Assembly: GCF_000090795.2 (NCBI RefSeq)
Contig: NW_003546251.1
Span: 666,791 to 730,790 of the forward strand
Direction of reading: 5' to 3'
DNA length: 64,000 bases
Source of the DNA: Amphimedon queenslandica
Lineage: Eukaryota > Porifera > Demospongiae > Haplosclerida > Niphatidae
In this document: piece by piece, positions 34,818 through 46,142 of the stretch
Layout: each line of letters begins with the position of its first letter
Numbering within the stretch: position 1 is the stretch's first letter
Notes under the pieces: generated by a model
The model's database searches: none
Told to the model about the DNA's origin: nothing
What the model saw: the letters and a program-made list of their open reading frames with translations, nothing else
Translations under genes and position numbers: made by a program

Positions 34818-37786
34818 GAATAATAACAATACTAACAGGTTGTAATGCTGGAGTGGTAGATGATGGTGTACTCTGAACCTGTGGCTGGTGCAGCTGTGAA
34901 GGGATCGTACTGCCTAAGAGTGCTGACGAGGCCAATGGGGCACTAATAAGAGTAGAGTCAGTAGGAAACGACTGCTCCGTAAGATTAGCTAAAGTGCTGA
35001 TGGTTTTAGTAACTTGAGGTCTAGCATTAGGTTGAGACACAGTGGGAAAAAGAGGCGGAGTTAGAGGTGGGGCCACAGTCCTTGCTAATAATGTAGACGA
35101 GGAATTGGTTGCAGTTGATCGGAATAAGTTGACATTTGATGCCTCAAGAGGAGAGAATACACTACCTGAGAACATGAACAGATGAAGTGATACATGATAC
35201 ATGATATCTAATGACAGGAGTACTCACTTGTACTGATGCTAGTATGAAATGGAGTGTCTGATAGTGAAACACTGAGAGAGATAAGGGTGAGAGAGAGAGA
35301 GAGAAAGAAAGAAAGAAAGAAAGTGAGCAAATTTATATTTTGAAAAAAATCTTTATCTCTTTCATTTTAATACCTTGAAGCATCGGAAGGAGTCACCATA
35401 TCAACATTAGGTAATGGAGCCTCATTACTATCAAGGGGACTAAATACACCTACAGATACATAACATACGAAGTGAATACCAGCCCACACATATCACCATA
35501 CCATACTCTCATACTCAATCTCATATTTCCATTCTCATGTTTCCATACTTGATACTTGTTTCAGAGACGGAGCTGGAGTGATGACTGAGCTAAGAAGAGG
35601 ACTGGCAGTATTGTCAGCTGGAGAAAAGACAGTAGCTATCAGAAAAATAACTAATGATTATTATTGACAGCTGATGTACTTGATGTGTCAATGGCAACTT
35701 TCTTTTTCTGACTTCTACTTGGTAATTTACGGGCAGATCTAGTCTATAGGATAAGTTGGATAATACTAGATGTACTCAGAATAAATGGTGAAATATTATT
35801 AGTTAAAATACCATAGTACAAGTTTGCATATAAGTACCTTAACTGTATTTTGTGCTGCCAGTGCTGTTATTGGCTTGTCATGTGCTGATATTACATTACT
35901 GGGCTCTTTACAATTCCTCATATTATACACATAAATGTTACCTATACACAGAGTGAGGAGTAGTAAAAGAAAGTTAATTCACATGGAATAGAGTAATACT
36001 GCATACCATCTAGACCACCTCCTATCATTGTTATGCCATCTTTAAGTAAGAGCAATGAAGTAATAGGAATAGGACAGGAGACTTGTGTTATGATCCTATG
36101 AAAAACAATATAAATCGTCAAGACACAAACAAAAACAAACAGCCTGTCCAAATAAATACACAAAGAAGATAAAAGCATGGATAATAGCATAATACACATG
36201 TATATAGATATGTCCTAAGATATGTGTTCTGTATTATGTTGAGTATAATGAATTGAAGGGATAACATACTTTCTCTGAATTAGGTCATATAAGCAAATGA
36301 CACTGTCCTGGCCAACACTGGCCATCAGCATACGATTGTAAGGAGAGAAAGCAATATCATTGGCTCCACCTGATAGGAAGAGAAACAACTTAAAGCTAGC
36401 TAAAGATCACATACATGCACAGTATTATTATAGTACTGGGTATTTCGTTGAAAATGGTTAGGAGCCAATTCTCCATTTTTATAATTTTTCAGATACACAT
36501 ACATGTTCTTATGTTACATTTCAAATTCGAGCAAAGTCTGATCAAGTTTGGATTTGTTACAAATTTTCAAAGTTGCTCAAAAATTCAACGAATGATCAAG
36601 CAACATTGTATATGTACTTTATCTAAACTAACTGAGGATTCCCTGTGAAATTAGGGTACCCGGTACATAAAATGCTATATTTTCATGGCTATATAAGCAC
36701 TGTTATCTTTAGCAATACATACCCGAGTGAGTGTATGAGAATGTTGTTAGCAGTCGCTGTGACTCTACACTCCATAATCTAACAGCTCCCCCTGCATGAC
36801 AAGAACCGATCATTGCTTGTTCAGAAGGTGAGAATCGAACATGCACTGCACTCTATAAGAATTTGGAATAAATTTTTGTAGCCAATCTATCAAAATTTTG
36901 CAAGTCAACCTATAAATTTATACATACTTCTCCTTTATCACCTCCTCCTCCTTTCTCTGTGAGTTGTGTCACTGGTTGAGACGATGATGTCTTGTGTATA
37001 GTGAGGTTCCCATCTTCTAGGCCAGAGATGATATAAGAGTCTTTAATATTCCTTGTTACGCACGTAACAGAAGACGAATGACCCTAGGCAGATAAAGAAG
37101 AGACGCTAATAGAATTTCCATGCATTAAAATTTGTTTCTATAGCTATTAATTCATGTGTCACTTTAATTTAGTGCTTTAAAGTTTCTTAGGTACATGTAG
37201 AATTGTAGACGCATAATGTACATGTTCATGTAAAATATCGTTCTCTTTTCTTACTACGTAATTCCTAACGACAGATTGAGTCTCAGTATCCCATAATGAC
37301 ACAACAGGAGACGTCAAACCAATCAGCAGCTGGTGCCCATTGCCAAGAAAACAAGTGCTACTGACTCCGCCCGTACCATTAACACTTCCTGTTTCAAGCA
37401 AAGACTACAAAAACTGGCGATGCTAATAATTTTAAAGGTTCTCATTACTTTTGGTTCGATTTGCTTTGCAAGTGATAGGTTCTTTTCCTTGCAGTTGAGG
37501 AGAGCAACGTGATCGCCTCTAGTGGGGCATACGGCTAATAGAGTATCTGTATAAAATAAGCTAAGGAAACTTGAATAATCATTATTATTATTATAACAAT
37601 AATTTTTAAATGTTGTAGTTAAAAGATACTGGTACTGTTCCAGGAGAGAGAGCGGCATTGTGTCTCATCCTCAGTAAACACTGTTACTAGTTCTGTTTGT
37701 TCGTAGGATTGTGATCGACCAGAGCTCTCACTCCACAGCCCAACCTGTCCTCCAGAGCTTGTGGAAAAGGACAAACAATCCGCCAT
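34182..37786 (-). CDS. NEDD1: NEDD1, gamma-tubulin ring complex targeting WD40 protein
   Basis: NEDD1 recruits the gamma-tubulin ring complex to centrosomes and spindles. The minus-strand start is at 37786 (MADCLSFSTSSGGQVGLW). WD40 blades are spread over small exons: VVSLWDTETQSVVRNYV, SSVTCVTRNIKDSYIISG, VRFSPSEQAMIGSCHAGG, VRLWSVESQRLLTTF, NDIAFSPYNRMLMASVG. A long Ser/Pro-rich middle region follows (34850-35900). The last exons give a coiled coil (YLENILKDQQDEI, then HRDINNLSVSMIRQFATLQN and KVDKLTDEVETMKQQLNQL) that lines up with the gamma-tubulin-binding C-terminus of human NEDD1 (from memory, HRDIVNLQLELIRQFQ). The stop is at 34182. Not all middle exons were resolved. Confidence 0.87.
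36430..36600 (+). repeat. Degenerate copy of the intronic repeat in NEDD1
   Basis: One partial unit (TTCTCCATTTTTATAATTTT, then a GATACACATACATG block and a GATTTGTTACAAATTTTCAAAG-like block). The palindrome itself is missing. Confidence 0.7.
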
Positions 37787-37959
37787 TTTCCCGCCTTAAC
37801 TTTAAAAGCAAAGGGTTAAATTTTAGTAGATGGGCGGGGCTCAATATGTAAAAAAAAACATGGCGACATACTCTTTACACTTAATTTCTTTTATTAAATA
37901 ATGCATTCCAGTTGATCTAGCTCTAATAATAGTTAATAAAGGTCCTTTCTCAGTTGCTA

Positions 37960-38194
37960 TTATTTCTTCCCAGCCCCTTTCTTGGCAGCTTCTTGTGCCT
38001 TGAGAGCTGCTTCTTTTTTCACTAGTCTTTCTGCAGGGAGAGAGAATGAAAACAATCCAGTTGCAATTACTCACTGTTTCTAGTATATCCATAAGCTAAT
38101 CCTACTGTCAGAGCACTGTATCTTGAAAACTAAACAAGAGAAGTTTAACGAAAAGAAGGAAAATACTAACCTTTATCAGCGAAGACACTGGCAT
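37960..38194 (-). CDS. ATP5ME: ATP synthase membrane subunit e
   Basis: A small mitochondrial inner-membrane protein of the F1Fo ATP synthase, involved in dimer formation. Three exons on the minus strand, 38194-38171, 38129-38075 and 38030-37960, give 49 residues: MPVSSLIKFSRYSALTVGLA, YGYTRNKRLVKKEAALKAQ and a basic end. The stretch SxLIKxxRYSALxxGxAYGxTR matches human subunit e, including its GxxxG-like segment. It is shorter than the human protein (69 residues) at the C-terminus. The start is 108 bp from that of CYB561D2 on the other strand. Confidence 0.87.
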
Positions 38195-38301
38195 CTTGGA
38201 AATTTTATTTTGAGCCCCGCCCAGGTGAACTCCGGATACTCTTGACAGTTATCCGTACTTTCTTGTATTTTCTCGATTCTCGTTGCTATTGTCTGTTCTT
38301 T
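38195..38301. promoter_or_regulatory. 107-bp divergent spacer, ATP5ME / CYB561D2
   Basis: Two opposite start codons are separated by 107 bp, so both promoters must overlap or lie within this stretch and the 5' ends of the genes. Confidence 0.5.
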
Positions 38302-39207
38302 ATGGCTAAAAGTCGCAAGGAGTTCAATGCAGGAGTGATTCAGCTCAAGCAATTTTGGGAATCGAAAATTGACAAGCACATGGAAGAAGTTGAGAAGAAA
38401 AGCAAGCCAACACCTGTAGGTGTGGCCTCAGCAATTGTAGTCCAGTTATTGGCAATTGGATTTGCTAATTTTATCATATGGCTTGCAAAGCCTAGCAGCA
38501 GTAAGCATAATTATTGAACTATTATTATTTTTTGCAAAAATCATCAATTAAAGTTCACATATATGTACACACACTGTAACACTACTTATAATTTATTTTT
38601 ATAGGTATTTTTTCATGGCATCCTACAATGATGACATTAGGCGTAAGTTATACAATAAATATTAGAATTTATTCGATTATTTTTGTTCCATCAGTTTATG
38701 GTTCTAATGATGGAAGCTATAGTTATATTCTCGCCTTGGTTTTCAGTCGGTTTGGGTGGTTCTTCACACAATGGGAAGGTGTTCTATCACTGGGTACTTC
38801 AAGTTTGTGGTCTGGTCTGTGCTTACATTGGCCTTGGGGTAATATCTTATAATAAATTCATCAATGGTTATCCACACTATACCAGCTGGCACGGTTTCAT
38901 GGGGATACTAGTCTGTTGTTCTCTAGCAGTTCAAGCCTGTGGTGGTATCATTGAACTCTACCCTACTGCTCTTCCTTTTAAAGTCCGTAAAGTTATACTC
39001 AAACGTCTTCATGCTTTCTCCGGGACTGTTACATTTGCTGGAGCGATGATAACGCTATTCTTGAGTCTTTACTCAAACTGGTTTTTGAATCAAGTTTCAA
39101 ACGTGTTCCTCTGGACCGCACTGGCTGCCTGTCCTATACTAATACTGGTCATTGTCATTGGACAGTTTGGAAGGAACCATATCTCACTAATGTTTAGAAG
39201 AAATTGA
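38302..39207 (+). CDS. CYB561D2: Cytochrome b561 domain protein, CYB561D2-like
   Basis: A transmembrane electron carrier. Exons are 38302-38500, 38605-38642 and 38695-39207, about 249 residues. Six hydrophobic segments are seen, with the family's histidines in the expected contexts: SWHPTMM, FYHW, SWHGFMG and RLHAFSG, which in b561 proteins provide the two pairs of haem ligands. The order SWHP...LMMEA matches CYB561D1/D2 rather than the ascorbate-type CYB561. The CYB561D2 symbol is given by best resemblance; D1 cannot be excluded. Confidence 0.85.
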
Positions 39208-39370
39208 GTTTTTTAATCAATTTATTTTGTGATGTAATTTCAAAATTTCACATAAAAGCACATTAATTTTTTGATTTGTCTCTTTCTTTGAGGATTATCA
39301 CTTTGTGTGTGTGGGATAGAAAATAAATAGTAAAAGTACATAATAATTATAATTGTAATGAACAAAATAA

Positions 39371-41262
39371 TTACTGCAGAACACAGCAAGTGCCTCCTTT
39401 AGCCTAAGAAAAAAAGAAAACAGAAAATATATGAAGATTTAATGGTCAATAGCTTCAGGAAAGACAAAAGACCCATTACCTCTTTATAAAATGCTTTTGA
39501 TGTGCTGCTAAGTTTGTCAGTCTTGGAAACAAGATCATCTAATTTCTCCCCTCTCTCCAACAAAGCTTCTAATGTCTCATGCTGCAAAAATAAACAGTTG
39601 TTATGACTACTCTCTCTCACACACCCACACCCACACCCTAATTCCTCCTATAATCACTAAGTAACATATACCTCCCACTCAAGATGCTACACCCAATCTT
39701 TAATTAAATTTCGTGAATACAATATGTCACACACACACACACACCCACTCTCGCTCTCTGGAAAAATTCAAGAAATTTCTGATAATGATTAGCATCTACT
39801 CTTAATTAGAGGTAAAAGAGAGAGAGAACTTACTAAAACAATTTTAGTGTCATCAAGGTCTTGCTGTACTCTCATAATAGAATCAGCTTCTTTGGGATCC
39901 TGAACAGAGTACAATAACTGATGTGCAAAAACCATTATTGTTATTTTGATATCTTACTTGGTACTTTTTTAGGAAGTCGTCCAATGGAGGATATGAGAGA
40001 TCGCTATAAAGAATAGAAGCAATTAATGCTAACGACTTTAAATAGCAAATTTAGCATTGAATGATTGGGATCGTTAAACCACTAAATTACATTTTAATTT
40101 ATAATCTTACCTAGGTGGTTGTTCCCATGAAGAACGTGGGAAATCAGACGAATACAATTCTAGTACCTACAATATATAAAAGAAATGGGCATCAGTGTTT
40201 CCCACAAAGCATGCTAAGTGAGCTAAACAGCATGAGCTTCATGAGCTGACAAGCACTACAATACAGTACATGACATTTGGAGCAACTTTTTAAAAAATTC
40301 ATAAAAAATCCAAATTTGATCGGAATCAGCTCAAACTTGCTACACAACATAAGGACATGTATACGTATCAGAAAATATTATTAAAATAGAAAATTCTGTC
40401 CTAGTCATTTTTGGCAAAATTTGGCCAAAATCCCTGTACTATAGTACAGGGACTTTTAACCAATTTTGAAGTAACTTTTAAAATTCGTAAAAAATCCAAT
40501 TTTGATCGGAATCAGCTCAAACTTGCTACACAACATAAGAACATGTATATGTATCAGGAAAAAATATAAAAATTGAGAAACTTTTCTGTGTGATTTTTGT
40601 CAAAATTCCTTGTATTATAGTACTGGGTCTTTGGCCCAATTTTTGAGCAACTTGACAACCCACAGAAAAGAAGCTATGCTAAAATCCTGTTAGAAATTCT
40701 GATGGGCACACCCATCAATAATAATAAATAATGACTACGATTGTTTAAATATCAATAAAGAAAACAATTCAAAGTAAAAAATAACTAATAATAATAATAA
40801 TAATAATAATCTTCATCTTCAAAATAGCAATATTTCCTTACTTTATTCATCAATGTAAAAGCAACTCTCACAGGATAGTCCATATCAGCAATCGCTACAC
40901 AAGCTAAACCGTCTGAACGTACAAAAACATGACATCTGTACTCTAAGACAAAACAATATTAATATCAAAACTATTGTTATTGTTTTAAATTTATCGTTTA
41001 AAATTACTATAAAAAGCAACTGACCTTGCTCCCTCACTGACTGTCGTTGTCCAGGGCTTGTCCTCTCTACCAATACATCACTGGTAAAAGCCATAAACTC
41101 TCTCACCCTACATCATTAATAAATTTCAAGCCACACCCACGAGGAGAGATTCACATACCCAGATCTTTGAAAATAACCAAATGATGATAGCTCGTACGAG
41201 GCTTTCTTTTGGATTGGCTTGAGCCCTTTGTAAAATACATTTATAGCGAAGAGACGAACCAT
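39371..41262 (-). CDS. YKT6: YKT6 R-SNARE
   Basis: A longin-domain R-SNARE acting in ER-Golgi, endosomal and autophagosomal fusion. The minus-strand start is at 41262 (MVRLFAINVFYKG). Exons give a longin domain (SFGYFQRS, REFMAFTSDVLVERTSPGQR, CHVFVRSDGLACVAIAD, YPVRVAFTLMNKVL), a linker, and the SNARE motif (DDTKIVLHETLEALLERGEK, LDDLVSKTDKLSSTSKAFYK) with the central arginine. The last exon ends GGTCCVLQ, a CaaX box (CVLQ) preceded by an extra cysteine, as in human YKT6 (CCAIM), where the two cysteines are palmitoylated and farnesylated. One intron carries the palindromic repeat. Confidence 0.95.
40265..40665 (-). repeat. Palindrome-centred repeat in YKT6 intron
   Basis: About two units; the core CCCTGTACTATAGTACAGGG is intact near 40431-40452. 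Confidence 0.85.
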
Positions 41263-41667
41263 TATCTCCCAATTACTGTTGTTAAATGCTGTATCACTGC
41301 CAACACTGCATTTATAAAACTATTATTCAATATTCAAGTTTTAAACTAATTAATTATTCATTAATTTTACGTAATGAATATTTAATGAGTTGAGCTATGA
41401 ATATTCAATGAGATATAGATCTATGAATAATAATGATTTGTTTTCCTTTATAATAACTGGAGAGAATCACTACAGCTATTATTTGCATTCCATCTCCTTG
41501 AGTGAGTGAAGAGAGCGAGAAAAAAGAACTTGAAACTATTTCTCAGTCAGTTTGCTATCTGGCCAGGTGGCTAGCTGATTGGCATTCATTGGAGCAAGCT
41601 CTGCTTTTGTCTGTACAATCAATATTATTGCAGTGAAAGCTACCAACACCTTTCTATTTAAGAAACC
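41263..41667. promoter_or_regulatory. Divergent spacer, YKT6 / kelch-kinase gene
   Basis: A 405-bp stretch between divergent start codons. No coding signal; presumably holds both promoters and a YKT6 5' untranslated region. Confidence 0.4.
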
Positions 41668-44600
41668 ATGCTCCGTCGCCTATTCTCGACTAGCACAAAT
41701 GGTAAGTATTGTAAATAATTGATTAATATTATTAGTATTATTTTATGCTTTATGACTGAGGAGCAATTTCATCACTGATTATTGACTCATATGCAGTGGG
41801 CAGCATGAAAACAGCTACATTGATACAGTAGATCATGTTCTGTTGTTTTCAGATCTTTTTACTTAATTCCCATCCGGCAAAAATTAAGATACCATAAACG
41901 TGACTTGATGAGATTAGGTGATAGTAATATAATGCCATAAAAGAAGATCTTAAGTTTCTTTAATAATGAATATTTCCTTACGCAAGCTCAAACAACACCC
42001 ATACTAACAATTATTAGATTTCGCTAGTACAATACTGCAAGCTTAGCTTCATGCTTTGTGTGTGGGAGACCTGATTTATGGGTTAAGTTTTGATAGCGCT
42101 CTGTCACTATTAGCCACACATGCATTCAAAATTTGAACCCACTTAACACTTACACTGTGTTTACACACACATTCTTTACATCACTCATTACAACTATAGG
42201 GCTTGATAAAGCAGAAATAATCTATCCATACCAGCCTGTGCCAAGATGGGGTCACTCTGCAGCATCAATCAACGGGAAGCTATACGTTTGGGGTGGTTGC
42301 ATGGACACTTTGCCAAAAGTTCACTCGAGTGCAGAAAAGACCAGCTTACTCTCGCAAGTTGAGATTTTCGACCCTCACAGTTTACTGTGGGAAAGACGCA
42401 TGACGACTGGAAGCCCACCTCTTGGTGTTTACTGGAATGCATACACAAACACAGACAAGTATCTGTACACGTTTGGCGGGTACTGTGGTCATGGTAACTG
42501 CTACCACAACTCCGTGCATCAGCTAGATGTGACGACGCTTCAATGGAGAGAAGTGATGGCAGCCAATCCAAGTGATGCACCCATGAAGAAGTGGCAGTGT
42601 GGCATGGTGTCATTCACTCATAAAGACACCGAGTTTCTCTGCGTCTTTGGAGGCTGGGGTCTACTCAGTGCAAGCCACAAGAGCACAAAGCACGAGTTTG
42701 TAGCAGATAGGAGCAACCTGGGCTGTGTCTGGAGCAATGAGCTACATTTCTTCAACCTCACGAAAGGTAAAATCATAACACAAACATCACTAGTTTAAGG
42801 AAATGAGCATGATCAGCATAATGAGCTATAAACATTGGCTCGGATAGCACTGTGTTGTGTTTCATTGCAAGCAACAACATGTGTACTCTCACAGAGATAA
42901 ATCATGTCATTCTCATTCATACACACACAGGTACGTGGGACTGTCCAACAACTACTGGCACTCAACCACCTCCCTGCCAAGGATTCACATTCACCAAAGT
43001 CGACTCTGAACGAGTAATACTCTTTGGTGGGTTCCAGCCAAACACAAGAAGGCGAGTCAATGATGTTTACATCTTGAACCTCCAGACCAAAGTAAGCCAA
43101 AACTAATTTACCTGCACACGCTTAACAATTTAAACGTACATGCATGACCGAGACTGCTAACAATAATTGTGTTATATCTCAAGTGAATTGTTTAAAAGGA
43201 GCAACATCTGCCACTGAAATTGCACTGGAATTTAAACTCTATTCCTCATAACCATCCTATTACTTTATCTCTTACTGTACATATATTAAATTAAGTAAGA
43301 GTGGACTAAAAATATCTTAATAAGGTATTTCATTAGCTTCAGAGTCATAGCCACCACGTCTCATTAAGTCTCATTAACTGACACACACAAAAGTATTAAG
43401 TCATCCACCAATTACTTCATTGTTGTCACTATTTATTACCACAGCACTGGATCAGACTCTATAATGGCAATGATCCAACTGTTGACTGGCCAATGGGGAG
43501 GGATGACCACTCAGCCTGTATCAAGAACGGGAGCTCGCCTCTATTCCTGACACTGGGAGGAGTCAACAACCAATTCAATACACTTGCAGACCTTTGGATT
43601 ATGGACGTGGACAGCGGGAAATGGAAACAAGTAAGAGAAATAGAGAAGAACAAGAGATAATTGTAGAGTGAGAGAGTGACAAGTGGGAGAATGGAAAAAA
43701 GGTGAGGGAGAGAGAGAGGGGGAGGATAAAGGTTATAGGGTGGCGTAAGTATAAAGATTACATAGATGATGCTAAATGAAGCAATTAGATGTACTCTGTG
43801 GTTAAGTGTGGGAGTATGCATGTAACTGTTAAAATAGAAGCAAACAGAGGAAATGCATTAGGAGAAGATCATGACAGCTCCTTTTATGTGTTGGCATAGC
43901 TTTCCCAGAAGGAGAGGGTCTGGATTGACTTATTTACAAAATTACAAGAAAACACTTTTACCTAGTTTACATTGTCACTTAATAATGGTACTACAAGGCT
44001 TCAGAGTCACTTAACAACATTAAAATAAACTATTTGAAGCTTTAATAGTGCTCAGTGGCTTGTTACCGTGTCTTAATAGGTTGTTTTTCACATAAGAGAA
44101 GAGAGTGTACATGTAGTTTTGTTGTAGTGAGTGACAGTTTATGAGTATAGCCAACATTCCTTCACTTCTATTTACTAAGAAATGTCATGCAGTGACTTGC
44201 TAATGCACACACATCATAGCATGAATCACTCACATACCACCAACCAATAACAGCTACTACTTACTGATCATTAATATAGGTCAGCGCTCCACAAGTGGTG
44301 GTTGGAAGGAGAGGACATAGCACAATGGTATTCAGCCTTGCACCACGCCATTTCCTGCTGGTCATTTATGGTGGGATCTATGAATGGGTGGCAGAGAAAT
44401 CACACAGGGAGCAGCCTGTTGTCACAGAAACGGCTGTCGTGGAATTATGTAAGCTGTGACTGACATCAAAAGAATTTTTAGTGACAATTACTTTGACACT
44501 CCCTTGTCTTCTTTATAGGCGAAAGCAATGGAGACTGGAGAGTGATGTGTGATGAGAGAGCGGTCGATCAAGTACCTGCCATCACTGCCAGCAACAAGCA

Positions 44601-45909
44601 GCAGCAGCTCAACGGACACGAGAGACGACACATGATGGAAAATGGTTTCCGCCACTCGACAACTGACTTACACCAGATCTCGCCCAGGGAGGACAGGAAA
44701 TCGAAAAAATCTCGAACAAACACCATGACACTCGACAGGAGGGCAGGGGCTTCGAAACAATTAGAAGAGGCAAAGAAAGAGATCAAAATGCTACAAGGAC
44801 AACTCATCGACGCCATGAATATAGTTAGGAAGGCACGGAGACAAGGAGAGGAGTCTGAAGCCAAGAATGTACAGCTGGAAAAGAAAATCGAGCAGATCAC
44901 AAAGGACTTGAGCGAAACGCAAGAAAAGCTCTCATCCTATGAGGAGAAGGCACAAGAGGCTCAGAAAACCATCGACCTACAAAGAAAAGAGATTGAAACA
45001 ATCAAAAAGAAATCAGCATCACCAGAACCATCAAACAGCAGCACTTCAAGCAACACTGGGTTGATACTCCCTGATGAGTCATTACAGGGACTATGGGCCG
45101 TACCACCGTCCGATATACAAATAACACAAGCTGAGCTCTCGAGGGACAAATGGTCATCGGTTTATGTCGGCTCACTCCGGGGTCTTCACATTGCTGCTAA
45201 ATGCTACAAAGATACAGGGTCTATTAATGAAGGAATCTACTACAAAGCAATCAAGACTGCCCTGAGGGTACGCCATCCTAACATAATCCAATTCATTGGA
45301 GGAACAACTAACGCTAGCAACCCAATCATTCTCACTGAACTGATGCCTACCACGTTACGAATGACATTACGTCAAGGGCCTCTACCCAAGAGACAGGTTC
45401 TATCGATAGCATCAGATATATCAGGAGCTCTTAGCTACATACATCAGTTGGGTATCATTCATCGTGACGTCAACACAGTCAATGTACTACTCGAGCCAAT
45501 GGGCAACAGTGCATGGAAAGCTAAACTCTCGGAATGTGCCTCAAGCAATTTCACGAGTTATCTTAAACTCTCTTCTTGCTCTTCCCCTCATCCTTTTGCT
45601 TCAAGTAATTTCTCAATATTCGCTGCACCAGAAGCGAAAGCCCCTGAACTATACACGCCTAAAACTGACATCTATGGCTTTGGGGTCGTTCTTCTAGAGA
45701 TGTCCCAACCCTCAGAAGGGATTGCCTCCATTACCAACGGTGACCTCCGACCACGCCTTCAAAGGCTCGCCTGGCCGGCCATGGTTACCCTTATAAGGGC
45801 GTGCACATGTCCAGCCCCTTTAGACAGACCAAGTGCTTTTGAGGTATTACAGAGGCTAAACAGTGGAGGGAACAGTCCTCCAGTTGTTAACAGTGAATCA
45901 CTAGTCTAA
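41668..45909 (+). CDS. Kelch-repeat / coiled coil / degenerate TKL-like kinase fusion
   Basis: Exons are 41668-41701, 42200-42766, 42931-43091, 43445-43630, 44280-44448 and 44519-45909, all in consistent phase. Six kelch blades are seen (RWGHSAASINGKLYVWGG, LYTFGG, FLCVFGGWG, VILFGGF, LFLTLGG, LLVIYGG), predicting a beta-propeller. A coiled coil follows (LEEAKKEIKMLQGQL ... ETIKKK). The C-terminal kinase-like domain keeps the ATP lysine (IAAKCYKD), the catalytic-loop HRDVNTVNVLL and an APE-like APEAKAPEL. It lacks a glycine-rich loop (LSRDKWSSVYVG), and the DFG position reads SEC (AKLSECASSNF). This predicts a pseudokinase or an atypical enzyme. The fusion type is reported in sponges to my knowledge, but the specific gene is not recognised. 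Confidence 0.85.
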
Positions 45910-45943
45910 CACACACACATGAATGCACATGCACAATTTTTAT

Positions 45944-45944
45944 G

Positions 45945-45978
<34 letters not shown>
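45944..45978. repeat. (AC)n microsatellite
   Basis: About seventeen AC dinucleotides in the 3' flank of the kelch-kinase gene. Confidence 0.9.
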
Positions 45979-45981
<3 letters not shown>

Positions 45982-46142
45982 GAAATGCATTCTTAACACA
46001 ATTGTGTCAAAATTTGTACATCTCTATGTCGTCTCACTCTCTCTCTCTCCCTCTTTCTCTTCATTGTTGTCCTGTATCAAATTTAAAATGTTTAATAAGT
46101 ATTAACAAATAAAGGTAGAAATTGATAATATGTAGCACAAGA

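Noticed and set aside
42133-42199. Start of the kelch gene at 42133
   Set aside because: The sequence before 42200 is intronic (ends CAACTATAG); the exon at 41668-41701 supplies a start and the correct phase.
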